NCBI RefSeq assembly: GCF_005930475.1
Contig: NZ_SJEW01000001.1
Span: 111,810-175,809 of the forward strand
From: Modestobacter altitudinis
GTDB lineage: Bacteria > Actinomycetota > Actinomycetes > Mycobacteriales > Geodermatophilaceae
Reading direction: 5' to 3'
Length of the DNA: 64,000 nt
In this document: piece after piece, positions 18,609 through 28,129 of the stretch
Layout of the letters: every line of letters starts with the position of its first letter
Numbering within the stretch: the first letter of the stretch is position 1
The notes under the pieces: model-generated
Seen by the model: only the letters and a program-made list of their open reading frames with translations
Told to the model about the DNA's origin: nothing
The model's database searches: none
Translations under genes and position numbers: made by a program

Positions 18609-21600
18609 TCAGTCCTCCTCGGTGCGACCGTAGAACACCCGCTCGACGACGGTGCGGGCGTGCCGGGTGACCCGCCGGTAGTCGTCGAGGAACCGACCGG
18701 GGTCGGTGTCGGCGCCGTAGCCGCAGGCCCGGGCGACGCCGTGCAGCTCCAGCCCCTGCCGCGGCAACTGGTCACCGGGCCGACCGCGCACCAGGAAGAC
18801 GGCGTTGCGCGCCCGGCTGGCCAGCTCCCACGCCGCCCGCAGCGCGCCCGCCTGCTCGGCGTCCAGCAGCCCGGCGGCGCCGATCGCCTCCAGCGCGGCG
18901 ATCGTCGGGGTGACCTGCAGCTGCGGGTGCGCGGCGGCGTGCTGCAGCTGGAGCAGCTGCACGGTCCACTCGACGTCGGCCAGCCCGCCGCGGCCGAGCT
19001 TGGTGTGGGTGGCCGGGTCGGCGCCACGCGGCAGCCGCTCGCTGTCCACCCGCGCCTTGATCCGGCGGATCTCGGCGACCTGCTCGGTGCCCAGCCCGGC
19101 GACCGGGTACCGCAGCGGGTCGACCAGGGCGAGGAAGTCCCGGCCCAGCTGCTCGTCCCCGGCCACCGGCTCGGCGCGCAGCAGCGCCTGCACCTCCCAG
19201 GTGGAGACCCAGCGCTGGTAGTACTCGGCGAACGCCGACAGGCTGCGCGACAGCGCTCCCTGCCGGCCCTCCGGGCGCAGGTTCGCGTCGACCTCGAAGG
19301 CCGGGTCCGGCGCGGGCTCGCCCAGCAGCCGGCGCAGCGTGTGCGCGACGGCGTTGGCCACCGGGGCGGCGCGCGACTCGTCGGTGCCCGCCCGCGCCCG
19401 GTGCACGAACAACACGTCGGCGTCCGAGCCGTAGCCCATCTCGGCCCCGCCCAGCCGGCCCATCCCGATCACCGCCAGGTCGACCGGCACGTCGGCCGCG
19501 GCCACCCCGGCCTCGGCGGCCCAGCTGCGCACCGCGGCGTCCAGCCCGGCCCGCAGCGTCGCCACCGCGACGTCGTGCAGCGCCCGACCGACTCCGAGCA
19601 CGTCCAGCCGCCCGAGCAGGTCGGCGCAGGCGATCCGCAGCAGCTCCTGGCGGCGCAGCGAGCGGAGCACCTGCACTCCGGCGGAGGCGTCCCCGGCCCG
19701 GGCCACCGCCTGCCGCCAGGCCGAGGTCAGCGCGTCCGCGCCGCGCGGCTCGAGCTGGGCGTCGTCGGCCAGGATGCGCATCGCCTCGGGGGTGCGGGTG
19801 AGCAACCCGGCGATGTACTGGCTGGAGCCCAGCAGCACGGCCAGCCGCTCGGCGGCCTGCCCCTCGTCGCGCAGCAGCCGCAGGAACCACTGGTCGCGGC
19901 CCAGCGCCTCGCTGACCTTGCGGTAGGCCAGCAGCCCGGCGTCCGGGTCGGCGCACCCGGCGAAGGTCTGCAGCAGCACCGGGAGGAGGTAGCGCTGCAT
20001 CGACGCCGACCGGCTCAGCCCTCCGGTGAGCGCGGTCAGGTGCCGCAGCGCGCCGTCCGGGTCGGCGAACCCCAGCGCCCGCAGCCAGTCCCCGGCCGCC
20101 TTGGGTCCCAGCGCCAGCTGCTCGCCGGGCACCCGCGCCACCGAGGACAGCAGCGGCCGGTAGAAGAGCTTCTCGTGCAGCCGGCGCACCACCCGGGTGT
20201 GCAGGGCCAGCTCGGCGCGCAGCACGGCGACCGAGTCGCCGCGGTCGTCGGGCTTGTAGCCCAGCGAACGGGCCAGCCAGCGCAGCTGGTCCTCGGCGAC
20301 CGGCAGCAGGTGGGTGCGCCGCAGCCGCAGCAGCTGCAACCGGTGCTCCACCGTGCGCAGGAACCGGTAGGAGGCGACCAGCGTCGCGGCGTCGTCCCGG
20401 CTGATGTAGCCGCCGGCCCCCAGCGCGATCAGCGCCGGGATGGTCCCGCCGGCCCGCAGCGAGACGTCGGCGCGGCCGTGCACGAGCTGCAGCAGCTGGA
20501 CGCTGAACTCCACGTCCCGCAGCCCGCCGCGGCCCAGCTTCAGCTCCCGGTCGGCCTGGCCGGCCGGGATGTTGGCCTCCACCCGGCGGCGCATCGCCTG
20601 GATCTCGCCCACGAAGCCGGTCCGGTCACCGGCCTTCCAGACCATCGGCCACAACGCGTCGACGTACTCCCGGCCCAGCGCCGGGTCCCCGGTCACCGGG
20701 CGCATCTTCAGCAGCGCCTGGAACTCCCAGGTGCTCGCCCACTTCTCGTAGTAGGCGCGCATCCCCGACAGGCTGCGCACCAGCACGCCGGCCTTGCCCT
20801 CGGGCCGCAGCGCCGCGTCGACCTCCCAGGCGGCCTGCCCGCAGATCCGCATCAGCGAGCCGGCGACCCGGGTGGCGCTGGCCAGCGCGGCCGCGTCGTC
20901 CCCGCCGGAGTCCACCGGCTCGGCGACGAAGACGACGTCGACGTCGCTGACGTAGTTGAGCTCCCGGCCGCCGGTCTTGCCCAGCGCGATGACCGCCAGC
21001 CGGCAGGCCGCGGCGTCGGCGGGCTGCTCGGCGACGGCCAGCGCCAGGCCGGCGGTCAGCACCGCACCGGCGATGTCGGCGAGCTCGGCGGCCACCTCGT
21101 CGGCGGGCAGCCCGTCACCGAGGTCGCGGCCGGCCACCGACAGCACGGCGCGCAGGTAGGCGTGCTTGAGCTCCGGCACCCGCGCCGGGTCGGGGTCCGG
21201 TGCGGCGGTGCCCAGCCGCACCCCCCAGGGCGGGTCGTCGGGGTCCGCGCCGACGGCGAAGAGCATCCGCTGCTCCAGCTCGTGCGGGGTGGGGCGGCCC
21301 GCGCCGCGCTCGTCGGCGTCGAGCACCACCCAGTCGGCGGGGTGGGCGGCCAGGTGGTCGCCGAGGCCGGCGGAGGCGCCGAGGACGGCGAGCAGCCGGG
21401 ACCGCAGCACGCCCGAGCCCCGCAGCCGGGCGAGCAGCCCGGCGGCCAGCTCGCCGGCCGGGTCGGTGGCGTCCAGCACCTCGACCAGCCGGGCCAGCGA
21501 GCGGAGCGCGAGGTCGGGGTCGCCGGTGCGGGCCAGCGCAGAGACGACCGGACCGGCCTCGGGGTCGGCCGGCTCGTTGCGCTCGAGGTCCCACAGGCCC

Positions 21601-21734
21601 AGCGTGGGGTCGGCCAGCAGCCGGGCGGCCCGGGCGCCGTCCTCGAAGCCGAAGCGCACCAGCCGGACGACGGCCCGGCGCGGGACCTCGTCGTCGGGAG
21701 CTGGACCGGGAGCCGGACCGGGGGCGATCGCCAT
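18609..21734 (-). CDS. glnE: Bifunctional glutamine synthetase adenylyltransferase/deadenylylase
   Basis: A 1041-residue two-headed enzyme. The first nucleotidyltransferase motif, GKTGGRELNYVSDVDVVF (about residue 255), belongs to the deadenylylating half; the second, GMGRLGGAEMGYGSDADVLF (about 770), belongs to the adenylylating half. It switches GlnA1 off and on by adding or removing AMP at the tyrosine seen in the gene at the window start. A proline/alanine repeat opens the protein. The ATG lies 3 bp after the GATase stop and 3 bp separate its own stop from PaiB, so the genes form a tight operon. In M. tuberculosis glnE directly follows glnA2; here a GATase gene lies between. Confidence 0.96.
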   Translation of the reverse strand: MAIAPGPAPGPAPDDEVPRRAVVRLVRFGFEDGARAARLLADPTLGLWDLERNEPADPEAGPVVSALARTGDPDLALRSLARLVEVLDATDPAGELAAGLLARLRGSGVLRSRLLAVLGASAGLGDHLAAHPADWVVLDADERGAGRPTPHELEQRMLFAVGADPDDPPWGVRLGTAAPDPDPARVPELKHAYLRAVLSVAGRDLGDGLPADEVAAELADIAGAVLTAGLALAVAEQPADAAACRLAVIALGKTGGRELNYVSDVDVVFVAEPVDSGGDDAAALASATRVAGSLMRICGQAAWEVDAALRPEGKAGVLVRSLSGMRAYYEKWASTWEFQALLKMRPVTGDPALGREYVDALWPMVWKAGDRTGFVGEIQAMRRRVEANIPAGQADRELKLGRGGLRDVEFSVQLLQLVHGRADVSLRAGGTIPALIALGAGGYISRDDAATLVASYRFLRTVEHRLQLLRLRRTHLLPVAEDQLRWLARSLGYKPDDRGDSVAVLRAELALHTRVVRRLHEKLFYRPLLSSVARVPGEQLALGPKAAGDWLRALGFADPDGALRHLTALTGGLSRSASMQRYLLPVLLQTFAGCADPDAGLLAYRKVSEALGRDQWFLRLLRDEGQAAERLAVLLGSSQYIAGLLTRTPEAMRILADDAQLEPRGADALTSAWRQAVARAGDASAGVQVLRSLRRQELLRIACADLLGRLDVLGVGRALHDVAVATLRAGLDAAVRSWAAEAGVAAADVPVDLAVIGMGRLGGAEMGYGSDADVLFVHRARAGTDESRAAPVANAVAHTLRRLLGEPAPDPAFEVDANLRPEGRQGALSRSLSAFAEYYQRWVSTWEVQALLRAEPVAGDEQLGRDFLALVDPLRYPVAGLGTEQVAEIRRIKARVDSERLPRGADPATHTKLGRGGLADVEWTVQLLQLQHAAAHPQLQVTPTIAALEAIGAAGLLDAEQAGALRAAWELASRARNAVFLVRGRPGDQLPRQGLELHGVARACGYGADTDPGRFLDDYRRVTRHARTVVERVFYGRTEED

Positions 21735-21737
21735 CGG

Positions 21738-22487
21738 TCAGGCGCCGCGGGTCGCGTCGCTCCGCCGGCCGGCCCGGGCGCGCACCAGGTCGGCGAACCG
21801 GCCGGCGAACGGTCCCCAGACCTCCGCGAGGTCGGGCTGGACGGCGGCCGCCCGCGCGCAGATGGTGTCGACGTCCAGCCCGCTGGCCGCCACCCCGACC
21901 GGGTCGGTCTCGGCCCACTGCCGGATGAGCGGCTCGTCGGGCTCGATGTGGAACTGCAGCCCGTAGACGTGCTCGCCGATCCGGTAGGCCTGGTTCGGAT
22001 AGCGCGGGTTGCTGGCCAGCAGCGTCGCGCCGGGCGGGAGCCGGTCGATCTCGTCGTGGTGCCACTCGAGCACGTCGGGTGAGAGCGGCAGCGGGCCGAA
22101 CAGCGGGTCGGCGTCGGCGGCGTCCCGCTTGGCCACCAGCGTGGCGCCGACCTCCGGGCCGTCCTCGCCCACCCGGGTGCTGCCGCCCCCGACCTGGGCG
22201 AGCAGCTGGGCGCCCAGGCAGACCGCCAGCGTGGGCACGTCGGCGGCCACCGCCTGGCCGAGCAGGTGCCGCACCCCGACCAGCTCCGGGGCGACCTCCT
22301 CGGCGTCCGTCGAGGACTGCGGACCGCCCAGCACGAGCAGCCCGTCGACGCCGGTCAGGTCCGCGGGCAGCGGCTCACCGGTCGACACCCACCGCTCGTC
22401 GAGCTCCAGCCCGGCGTCGGTCAGCCACTCCCCCAGGCGGGTGGGCGGATCGGTGTCGGACGGGACGACGACGAGCAGGCGGGCCAC
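21738..22487 (-). CDS. Class I glutamine amidotransferase-like protein
   Basis: A 249-residue protein with the class I GATase triad: C90 in AVCLGAQLLA, H180 and E182 in GLQFHIEPDE. It resembles free-standing GMP-synthase-like amidotransferase domains; no synthetase domain is attached. The substrate is unknown. Position between glnA2 and glnE suggests either a gamma-glutamyl hydrolase acting on GlnA2 products or a glutaminase-like control point; both are inferences. The GTG at 22485-22487 is the start because the nearby ATG is out of frame. It lies 74 bp after glnA2, with a 26-bp palindrome in the gap. Confidence 0.85.
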   Translation of the reverse strand: MARLLVVVPSDTDPPTRLGEWLTDAGLELDERWVSTGEPLPADLTGVDGLLVLGGPQSSTDAEEVAPELVGVRHLLGQAVAADVPTLAVCLGAQLLAQVGGGSTRVGEDGPEVGATLVAKRDAADADPLFGPLPLSPDVLEWHHDEIDRLPPGATLLASNPRYPNQAYRIGEHVYGLQFHIEPDEPLIRQWAETDPVGVAASGLDVDTICARAAAVQPDLAEVWGPFAGRFADLVRARAGRRSDATRGA

Positions 22488-22525
22488 ATGGGTGAGGTTA
22501 GCCGGGCCGCCGGCCGGCCCGTCCC

Positions 22526-22551
22526 GTGCACTTTCGCGCGCGAAAGTGCAC
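22526..22551. repeat. 26-bp perfect palindrome between glnA2 and the GATase gene
   Basis: The two 13-base halves (22526-22538 and 22539-22551) are exact reverse complements, centred on CGCG, with a TTTC/GAAA block in each arm. It lies 10 nt after the glnA2 stop codon and 39 bp before the GATase start. It could fold into an 11-bp hairpin with a 4-nt loop and work as a terminator or attenuator, or be a dimeric protein site. Confidence 0.7.
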
Positions 22552-22561
22552 CAGACGGCGC

Positions 22562-23911
22562 TCAGAGGCCGGGCAGGTAGCGCTTGAGCTCGAAGGGCGT
22601 CACGTTCTGCCGGTAGGAGTTGAACTCCTCCCACTTGTTGCGCAGGAAGAAGTCGAACACGTGCTCGCCGAGGGTCTCGGCGACCAGCTCGCTGCCCTGC
22701 ATCGCGGTCAGCGCCTCGCCGAGCGACACCGGCAGGTCCTGGTAGCCGGCGGCCCGCCGCTCGGTGTCGGTCAGCGACCAGACGTCGTCCTCGGCCTCCG
22801 GCGGGAGCTCGTAGCCCTTCTCGATGCCCCGCAGCCCGGCGCTCAGCAGCACCGCGAAGGTCAGGTAGGGGTTGCACGCAGAGTCCGGCGAGCGGACCTC
22901 GACCCGCGCGGAGTTGCCCTTGTTCGGCTTGTAGGAGGGCAGCCGGACCAGCGCCGAGCGGTTCGCCCGGCCCCAGGTGGCCGCGGTCGGCGCCTCGGTG
23001 CCGGCCAGCAGCCGCCGGTAGGAGTTCACCGTCTGGTTGGTGATCGCGGTCACCTCCCGGGCGTGGGTCAGCAGACCGGCGATGAACTGCTTGCCGGTCG
23101 TGGACAGCCGCATCGGGTCGCCCGCGTCGTGGAAGGCGTTCCGGTCGCCCTCGAACAGCGACAGGTGGGTGTGCATCGCGGAGCCGGCCAGCTCGGTGAA
23201 CGGCTTGGGCATGAAGGTGGCGTGCACGCCCTGGGCGAGCGCGACCTCCCGCACCACGTGCCGCAGCGTCATGATGTTGTCCGCCATCGACAGGGCGTCG
23301 GCGTAGCGCAGGTCGATCTCCTGCTGGCCCGGCGCGACCTCGTGGTGGCTGAACTCCACCGAGATGCCCATCGCCTCGAGCGCGAAGACCGCCTCCCGGC
23401 GGAAGTCGTGGGCCACGTTGTGCGTGGACAGGTCGAAGTAGCCCCCGGTGTCCGCCGGCTCCGGTGGGCTGCCGTCGCTGGGCAGGTCCTTGAGCAGGAA
23501 GAACTCGATCTCGGGGTGGGTGTAGAAGGTGAAGCCCATGTCGGCGGCCTTGGCCAGCGCGCGGCGCAGCACGTGCCGCGGGTCGGCCCAGGCCGGCGAG
23601 CCGTCGGGCAGCGTGATGTCGCAGAACATCCGCGCGGTGTCGCTGGCCTGCCCGCGGGAGGCCGGCATGACCTGGAAGGTGCCGGGGTCGGGCTTGGCGA
23701 GCATGTCGGACTCGTAGACCCGGGCGAAGCCCTCGATCGCCGAGCCGTCGAAGCCGATCCCCTCGGCGAAGGCGGCCTCGATCTCGGCCGGGGCGACGGC
23801 GACCGCCTTCAGGTACCCCGACACGTCGGTGAACCACAGCCGCACGAAGCGGATGTCGCGCTCCTCCAGGGTGCGCAGGACGAACTCCTGCTGGCGGTCC
23901 ATGGTGGCCAT
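22562..23911 (-). CDS. glnA2: Glutamine synthetase-like GlnA2
   Basis: A 449-residue short-form type I synthetase (GlnA2 branch). Family features include RFVRLWFTDVSGYLKAVAV near the N-terminus, HHEVAPGQQEIDL, and AGSAMHTHLSLF, where GlnA1 has NGSGMHCH; the change at this position fits an enzyme that does not use ammonia in the usual way. The Streptomyces GlnA2 is a gamma-glutamylpolyamine synthetase, and this gene is the closest match by context (next to glnE). A GGAG box precedes the ATG at 23909-23911; a second ATG three codons in is possible. It starts the operon that includes glnE. Confidence 0.92.
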   Translation of the reverse strand: MATMDRQQEFVLRTLEERDIRFVRLWFTDVSGYLKAVAVAPAEIEAAFAEGIGFDGSAIEGFARVYESDMLAKPDPGTFQVMPASRGQASDTARMFCDITLPDGSPAWADPRHVLRRALAKAADMGFTFYTHPEIEFFLLKDLPSDGSPPEPADTGGYFDLSTHNVAHDFRREAVFALEAMGISVEFSHHEVAPGQQEIDLRYADALSMADNIMTLRHVVREVALAQGVHATFMPKPFTELAGSAMHTHLSLFEGDRNAFHDAGDPMRLSTTGKQFIAGLLTHAREVTAITNQTVNSYRRLLAGTEAPTAATWGRANRSALVRLPSYKPNKGNSARVEVRSPDSACNPYLTFAVLLSAGLRGIEKGYELPPEAEDDVWSLTDTERRAAGYQDLPVSLGEALTAMQGSELVAETLGEHVFDFFLRNKWEEFNSYRQNVTPFELKRYLPGL

Positions 23912-24006
23912 CGTCGTCTCCGGGGATGTCGGTGGTGTTACCGGCCCCACCCTGCCCGGTCGGGGTGGACGCCAGGTGGACCAGGCGCGTGTCGCAGGTG
24001 GACCGG

Positions 24007-25212
24007 TCAGCCCGCGAGCGCCGACCCGGCACGCCAGTCGGTCCAGCTGGCGTTCCAGTCCCCGAAGCCGTCCCAGACCTGCAGCGCCGGGCCGGCGGCG
24101 CCGACCTCGACCACGTCGCCCCGGCCGAAGTTCTCGTAGAACCAGCCGGCGTCGGCGGTGGAGACGTTCAGGCAGCCGTGCGAGACGTTGCGCCGGCCCT
24201 GGTCGCGGACCGACCAGGGCGCCGCGTGCACGAAGATCCCCGAGTTCGACAGCCGCGAGGCGTACTCGACGTCGGTGCGGTAGCCGCCCGGGGCGTCGAT
24301 CGCCACGCCGTAGGTCGACGAGTCCATCGTGTAGTGCCGGGACTGCCCCATCACCACGTAGGTGCCGGTGGGGGTCGGGTTGGCCCGGTTGCCCAGCGAG
24401 GTGGGCATGGTCCGCACCAGCTGGTCGTCGACGTAGAGCCGCAGCTGGAGCTCCGCGGCGTCGACCACGGCGACCTTCTTGGGCCCGACGTCGAACTCGA
24501 CGTGCTCGCTGCGCTGGCCGTGGACGCCGTCGCCCACGTCCAGGCCGTAGACGTCGACGTCCACCGCGACGTGGGTGTGGGCCGGCCAGTACTGCTCGGG
24601 CCGGAAGTGCACGGTCCGGTCCGACAGCCACGACCAGGAGCCGGCGACCGCCGGCGTGCTGGTGACCCGCAGCTGCCGCTCCACCGCCGCCCGGTCGGTC
24701 ACGTCTTCGTCGAAGGTCACCGAGACCGGCTGACCGACCCCCACCGAGCCGCCGTCGGGGTAGACGGTGGGCAGGGTGAGCGTGCGCGGGCGCACGGTGC
24801 TGATCGTGCCGGTCGTCTCGGCGGGCGTGCCGATGGCGCCGACGGCGGTGGCCGTGACGGCGTACGTGGTGCCGTAGGCGAGGTCGGCCGCGGCGGTCCA
24901 GGTCGTCCCGTCGGGGTCCAGGCCGCCGGGCAGGACGACGCCGTCCTCATCGGTGACCGTGACCGCGGTGAGCTCCCCGTGGCCGGCGTTGACGTGCAAC
25001 GGGGTCACCGGGTCGACGTCCACGGAGTCCAGCGGCGGATCGGTGCTGATCACCACCGGCTCGGCCACGGCCGGCACCGGCTGCGCGCTCGTCGTCGTCA
25101 CCGCCGGCGCCGCCCGGGCGTGGTCGTCTGCACCGGAGCGGCAGGCGGGCAGCGCGAGCACCACCAGCGCCGTGAGGACGGCGGTGGTGCGGGAGGAGCG
25201 GGTTCCGGACAT
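24007..25212 (-). CDS. L,D-transpeptidase lipoprotein with Ig-like domains
   Basis: A 401-residue secreted lipoprotein. The signal peptide ends in the lipobox LPAC with C24. Two beta-rich Ig-like domains (about 50-250) precede a YkuD catalytic domain with H345-G-C347 in SHGCLN and an upstream IFVHAAPWS. It forms 3-3 cross-links in peptidoglycan at the outer face of the membrane; the Ig-Ig-YkuD layout is that of mycobacterial LdtMt2-type enzymes. It lies in the same direction upstream of glnA2 with a 95-bp gap and is divergent from nadE. Confidence 0.93.
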   Translation of the reverse strand: MSGTRSSRTTAVLTALVVLALPACRSGADDHARAAPAVTTTSAQPVPAVAEPVVISTDPPLDSVDVDPVTPLHVNAGHGELTAVTVTDEDGVVLPGGLDPDGTTWTAAADLAYGTTYAVTATAVGAIGTPAETTGTISTVRPRTLTLPTVYPDGGSVGVGQPVSVTFDEDVTDRAAVERQLRVTSTPAVAGSWSWLSDRTVHFRPEQYWPAHTHVAVDVDVYGLDVGDGVHGQRSEHVEFDVGPKKVAVVDAAELQLRLYVDDQLVRTMPTSLGNRANPTPTGTYVVMGQSRHYTMDSSTYGVAIDAPGGYRTDVEYASRLSNSGIFVHAAPWSVRDQGRRNVSHGCLNVSTADAGWFYENFGRGDVVEVGAAGPALQVWDGFGDWNASWTDWRAGSALAG

Positions 25213-25344
25213 GGCGCTCCCCGATGGCTGAGGCGGACGACATCGACCGTATCGGCAGGTCGGAGGCCTGCTGTGACGGTGGACACCGTCCCGCCGGCCG
25301 CCCTGGATGGCCGGGGCGCGCACCGGACGACCAGACTGGGAGTC

Positions 25345-27180
25345 GTGACTGCACCGGTACAGCTGCGCGTGGCGCTCGCTCAGGTCGACACCCGGGTCGG
25401 CGACCTCGCCGGCAACGCGGACCTCGTCCTCGAGTGGACCCGGCGGGCCGCGGCGGAGACCGCTCACCTGGTCGTCTTCCCGGAGATGACGCTCACCGGC
25501 TACCCCGCCGAGGACCTGGTGCTGCGCGAGTCCTTCGCCCGGGCCAGCGAGCAGACCCTGGTCGACCTCGCCACCCGGCTCGCCGAGGCGGGGCTCGAGG
25601 AGACCGCCGTCGTCGTCGGGTACCTGGCGCACACGGAAGGACCCGGGCCGGCGCCGGTCGACCACGCCCCGGCCGAGGCCGAGGACACCCCGGGCGACGC
25701 GAACCCGCGCCGCGGCGCGCCCCGCAACGCCGCCGCGCTGCTGCACGGTGGCGTGGTCGTCGCCAGGTACCACAAGCGGCACCTGCCCAACTACGGCGTC
25801 TTCGACGAGGCCCGCTACTTCGTGCCCGGCAGCGAGCTGCCCGTGGTCCGGCTGCACGGGGTGGACGTCGCGCTGACCATCTGCGAGGACCTCTGGGTGG
25901 AGGGCGGCCCGTGCGGCGTCGCCGGGCAGGCCGGCGTCGACCTCGTCGTCTCCCCCAACGCCTCCCCGTACGAGCGCGCCAAGGACGACCTGCGGCTGCC
26001 GCTGGTGCAGCGCCGGGCCGCCGAGGCGCGGGCACCGATCGTCTACGCCAACCTGGTCGGCGGTCAGGACGAGCTGGTCTTCGACGGCGACTCGCTGGCG
26101 GTCGCCGCCGACGGGGAGCTGCTGGCCCGCGCACCCCAGTTCGTCGAGCACCTGCTCACCGTCGACCTCACGCTGGACCCGGCTGCGGTGCCCGAGCGGC
26201 GGGAGGGCCGGATCGGCCCGATGACGGTCACCCGGCACCTGGTGTCCGATGCCCCGGTCGCACCGTTCGAGCCGCGCCCGGGCAGCGTGGCTGAGCCGCT
26301 GAGCGACGCCGAGGAGGTCTGGCGGGCGCTGGTGCTGGGCCTGCGCGACTTCATCGACAAGAACGGCATGCCCTCGGTCGTGCTCGGCATGTCCGGCGGC
26401 ATCGACTCCGCACTGGTGGCCGCGCTCGCCGTCGACGCGCTCGGCCCGGACCGGGTGGTCGGCGTCGGGCTGCCGTCGCGGTGGTCCAGCGAGCACTCGC
26501 TGTCCGACGCCGAGGACTCCGCCGAGCGGTTGGGGATGCACTACTCCGTCGTCCCGATCGCGCCGATGGTCGAGGCGTACGAGGCGTCGGTGGAGCTGTC
26601 CGGGGTGGCTGCGGAGAACCTGCAGGCCCGGGTGCGCGGCACGCTGCTCATGGGGCTGTCCAACCAGCACGGCCACCTGCTGCTGGCCACCAGCAACAAG
26701 AGCGAGGTGGCGGTCGGCTACTCGACCCTCTACGGCGACGCCGCCGGCGGCTTCGCGCCGATCAAGGACGTGCTCAAGACGCTGGTGTGGGACCTGGCCC
26801 GCTGGCGCAACGCCCACGCCCGGGAGCGCGGCGAGGTCGAGCCGATCCCGCAGAACTCGATCGACAAGCCGCCCTCGGCCGAGCTGGCGCCCGGACAGCA
26901 GGACAGCGACTCGCTGCCCTCCTACGAGGAGCTGGACGCGGTCATCACCGACTACGTCGACCGCGACCTCGGGATGGCCGAGCTGCTCGAGCGTGGGCAC
27001 GACCCGGAGGTCGTCGCCCGGGTGCTCCGGCTGGTCGACACGGCGGAGTTCAAGCGCCGCCAAGCGGCCCCCGGCACCAAGATCTCGCTGAAGGCGTTCG
27101 GCCGGGACCGGCGCCTGCCGGTCACCAACCGCTGGCGGGAGAGCCTGCCCAGCGTGCGCGAAGGAGCGGCACAGGCATGA
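25345..27180 (+). CDS. nadE: Glutamine-dependent NAD+ synthase
   Basis: A 611-residue two-domain enzyme. The N-terminal nitrilase domain releases ammonia from glutamine (PEMTLTGYP with the catalytic Glu, [17 protein letters not shown], and TICEDLW with the catalytic Cys); the C-terminal synthase has the P-loop [13 protein letters not shown]. It converts deamido-NAD to NAD with ATP. A GGGAG box lies 2 nt before the GTG at 25345, and this start gives the normal N-terminus. The stop overlaps the panB ATG by 4 bp, so both are co-translated. nadA is 27 kb away in the same window. Confidence 0.95.
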   Translation: MTAPVQLRVALAQVDTRVGDLAGNADLVLEWTRRAAAETAHLVVFPEMTLTGYPAEDLVLRESFARASEQTLVDLATRLAEAGLEETAVVVGYLAHTEGPGPAPVDHAPAEAEDTPGDANPRRGAPRNAAALLHGGVVVARYHKRHLPNYGVFDEARYFVPGSELPVVRLHGVDVALTICEDLWVEGGPCGVAGQAGVDLVVSPNASPYERAKDDLRLPLVQRRAAEARAPIVYANLVGGQDELVFDGDSLAVAADGELLARAPQFVEHLLTVDLTLDPAAVPERREGRIGPMTVTRHLVSDAPVAPFEPRPGSVAEPLSDAEEVWRALVLGLRDFIDKNGMPSVVLGMSGGIDSALVAALAVDALGPDRVVGVGLPSRWSSEHSLSDAEDSAERLGMHYSVVPIAPMVEAYEASVELSGVAAENLQARVRGTLLMGLSNQHGHLLLATSNKSEVAVGYSTLYGDAAGGFAPIKDVLKTLVWDLARWRNAHARERGEVEPIPQNSIDKPPSAELAPGQQDSDSLPSYEELDAVITDYVDRDLGMAELLERGHDPEVVARVLRLVDTAEFKRRQAAPGTKISLKAFGRDRRLPVTNRWRESLPSVREGAAQA

Positions 27181-28007
27181 CCGAATCGGTGCTGTACGGC
27201 GGGGGGTCCACCGCCCGGGTGCGCGTGCACCACCTGCAGCAGGCCAAGGAGCGCGGCGAGAGGTGGGCGATGCTCACCGCCTACGACACCTACGCCGCGC
27301 AGGTGTTCGAGGAGGCCGGCATCCCGGTGATGCTGGTGGGCGACTCCGCCGGCAACGTCGTCCTCGGCCACGCCTCGACGGTGCCGGTGACGGTCGAGGA
27401 CATGCTGCTGCTGACCAAGGCGGTCACCCGGTCGACCTCGCGGTCGCTGATCGTCGCCGACCTGCCCTTCGGCAGCTACGAGTCCGGCCCGCAGCAGGCC
27501 TTCGACACCGCCGTCCGGCTGATGAAGGAGGGCGGCGCGCAGGCGGTCAAGCTCGAGGGCGGGGTGCGGGTCGCGCCGCAGATCCGGCTGCTGGTCGACG
27601 CCGGCATCCCGGTGATGGCGCACATCGGCTTCACCCCGCAGAGCGAGCACGCCCTGGGCGGGTTCCGGGTGCAGGGCCGCGGGGCCGGCGCCGAGCAGCT
27701 GCTGGCCGACGCGCACGCCGTCCAGGACGCCGGGGCCTTCGCCGTCGTGCTGGAGATGGTGCCGGCCGGGATCGCCGGCCAGGTGACCAAGGAGCTGTCC
27801 ATCCCGACCATCGGCATCGGCGCCGGCGCCGACTGCGACGCCCAGGTGCTGGTCTGGCCGGACATGGCCGGGCTCAACGCCGGCCGGGTGCCGAAGTTCG
27901 TGAAGAAGTACGCCGACCTGCGCGGTGAGCTGCTGCGCGCAGCCCAGGAGTACGCCGCCGAGGTCCGCGAGGGAGTCTTCCCCAGCCCCGAGCACTCTTT
28001 CGATTGA
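27177..28007 (+). CDS. panB: 3-methyl-2-oxobutanoate hydroxymethyltransferase
   Basis: A 276-residue enzyme of pantothenate synthesis that transfers a hydroxymethyl group from methylene-tetrahydrofolate to ketoisovalerate. [37 protein letters not shown] and VKLEGG are family blocks, and AHIGFTPQS contains the conserved active-site region. The length matches the family. The ATG overlaps the nadE stop. It is one of the anchors shared with the M. tuberculosis Rv2220-Rv2230c order. Confidence 0.95.
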   Translation: MTESVLYGGGSTARVRVHHLQQAKERGERWAMLTAYDTYAAQVFEEAGIPVMLVGDSAGNVVLGHASTVPVTVEDMLLLTKAVTRSTSRSLIVADLPFGSYESGPQQAFDTAVRLMKEGGAQAVKLEGGVRVAPQIRLLVDAGIPVMAHIGFTPQSEHALGGFRVQGRGAGAEQLLADAHAVQDAGAFAVVLEMVPAGIAGQVTKELSIPTIGIGAGADCDAQVLVWPDMAGLNAGRVPKFVKKYADLRGELLRAAQEYAAEVREGVFPSPEHSFD

Positions 28008-28062
28008 CGTCCTCCGGACGTCACCGCGGCCAGGAGCCGTCCCCGGCCGCCGCTGAGCCGCT

Positions 28063-28105
28063 TGGTCCGTGCCCGTCGGGGAGCCTCCGGCCCCCGCGAC
28101 GGGAC
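28063..28105 (+). terminator. Possible imperfect terminator hairpin after panB
   Basis: Arms around 28064-28081 and 28091-28105 pair through CCCGTC/GACGGG and a GGGG/CCCC block with small internal bulges. It lies between the convergent panB and F420 reductase genes. A separate 7-bp hairpin (28006-28022) overlaps the panB stop codon. Confidence 0.35.
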
Positions 28106-28129
28106 CGGACAGCGGCCTACCGGCCGCAA

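Noticed and set aside
23912..24006. GlnR-like sequence upstream of glnA2 (GTAAC-N6-GACAT)
   Set aside because: The second half matches the consensus in only three of five bases, too weak to report.
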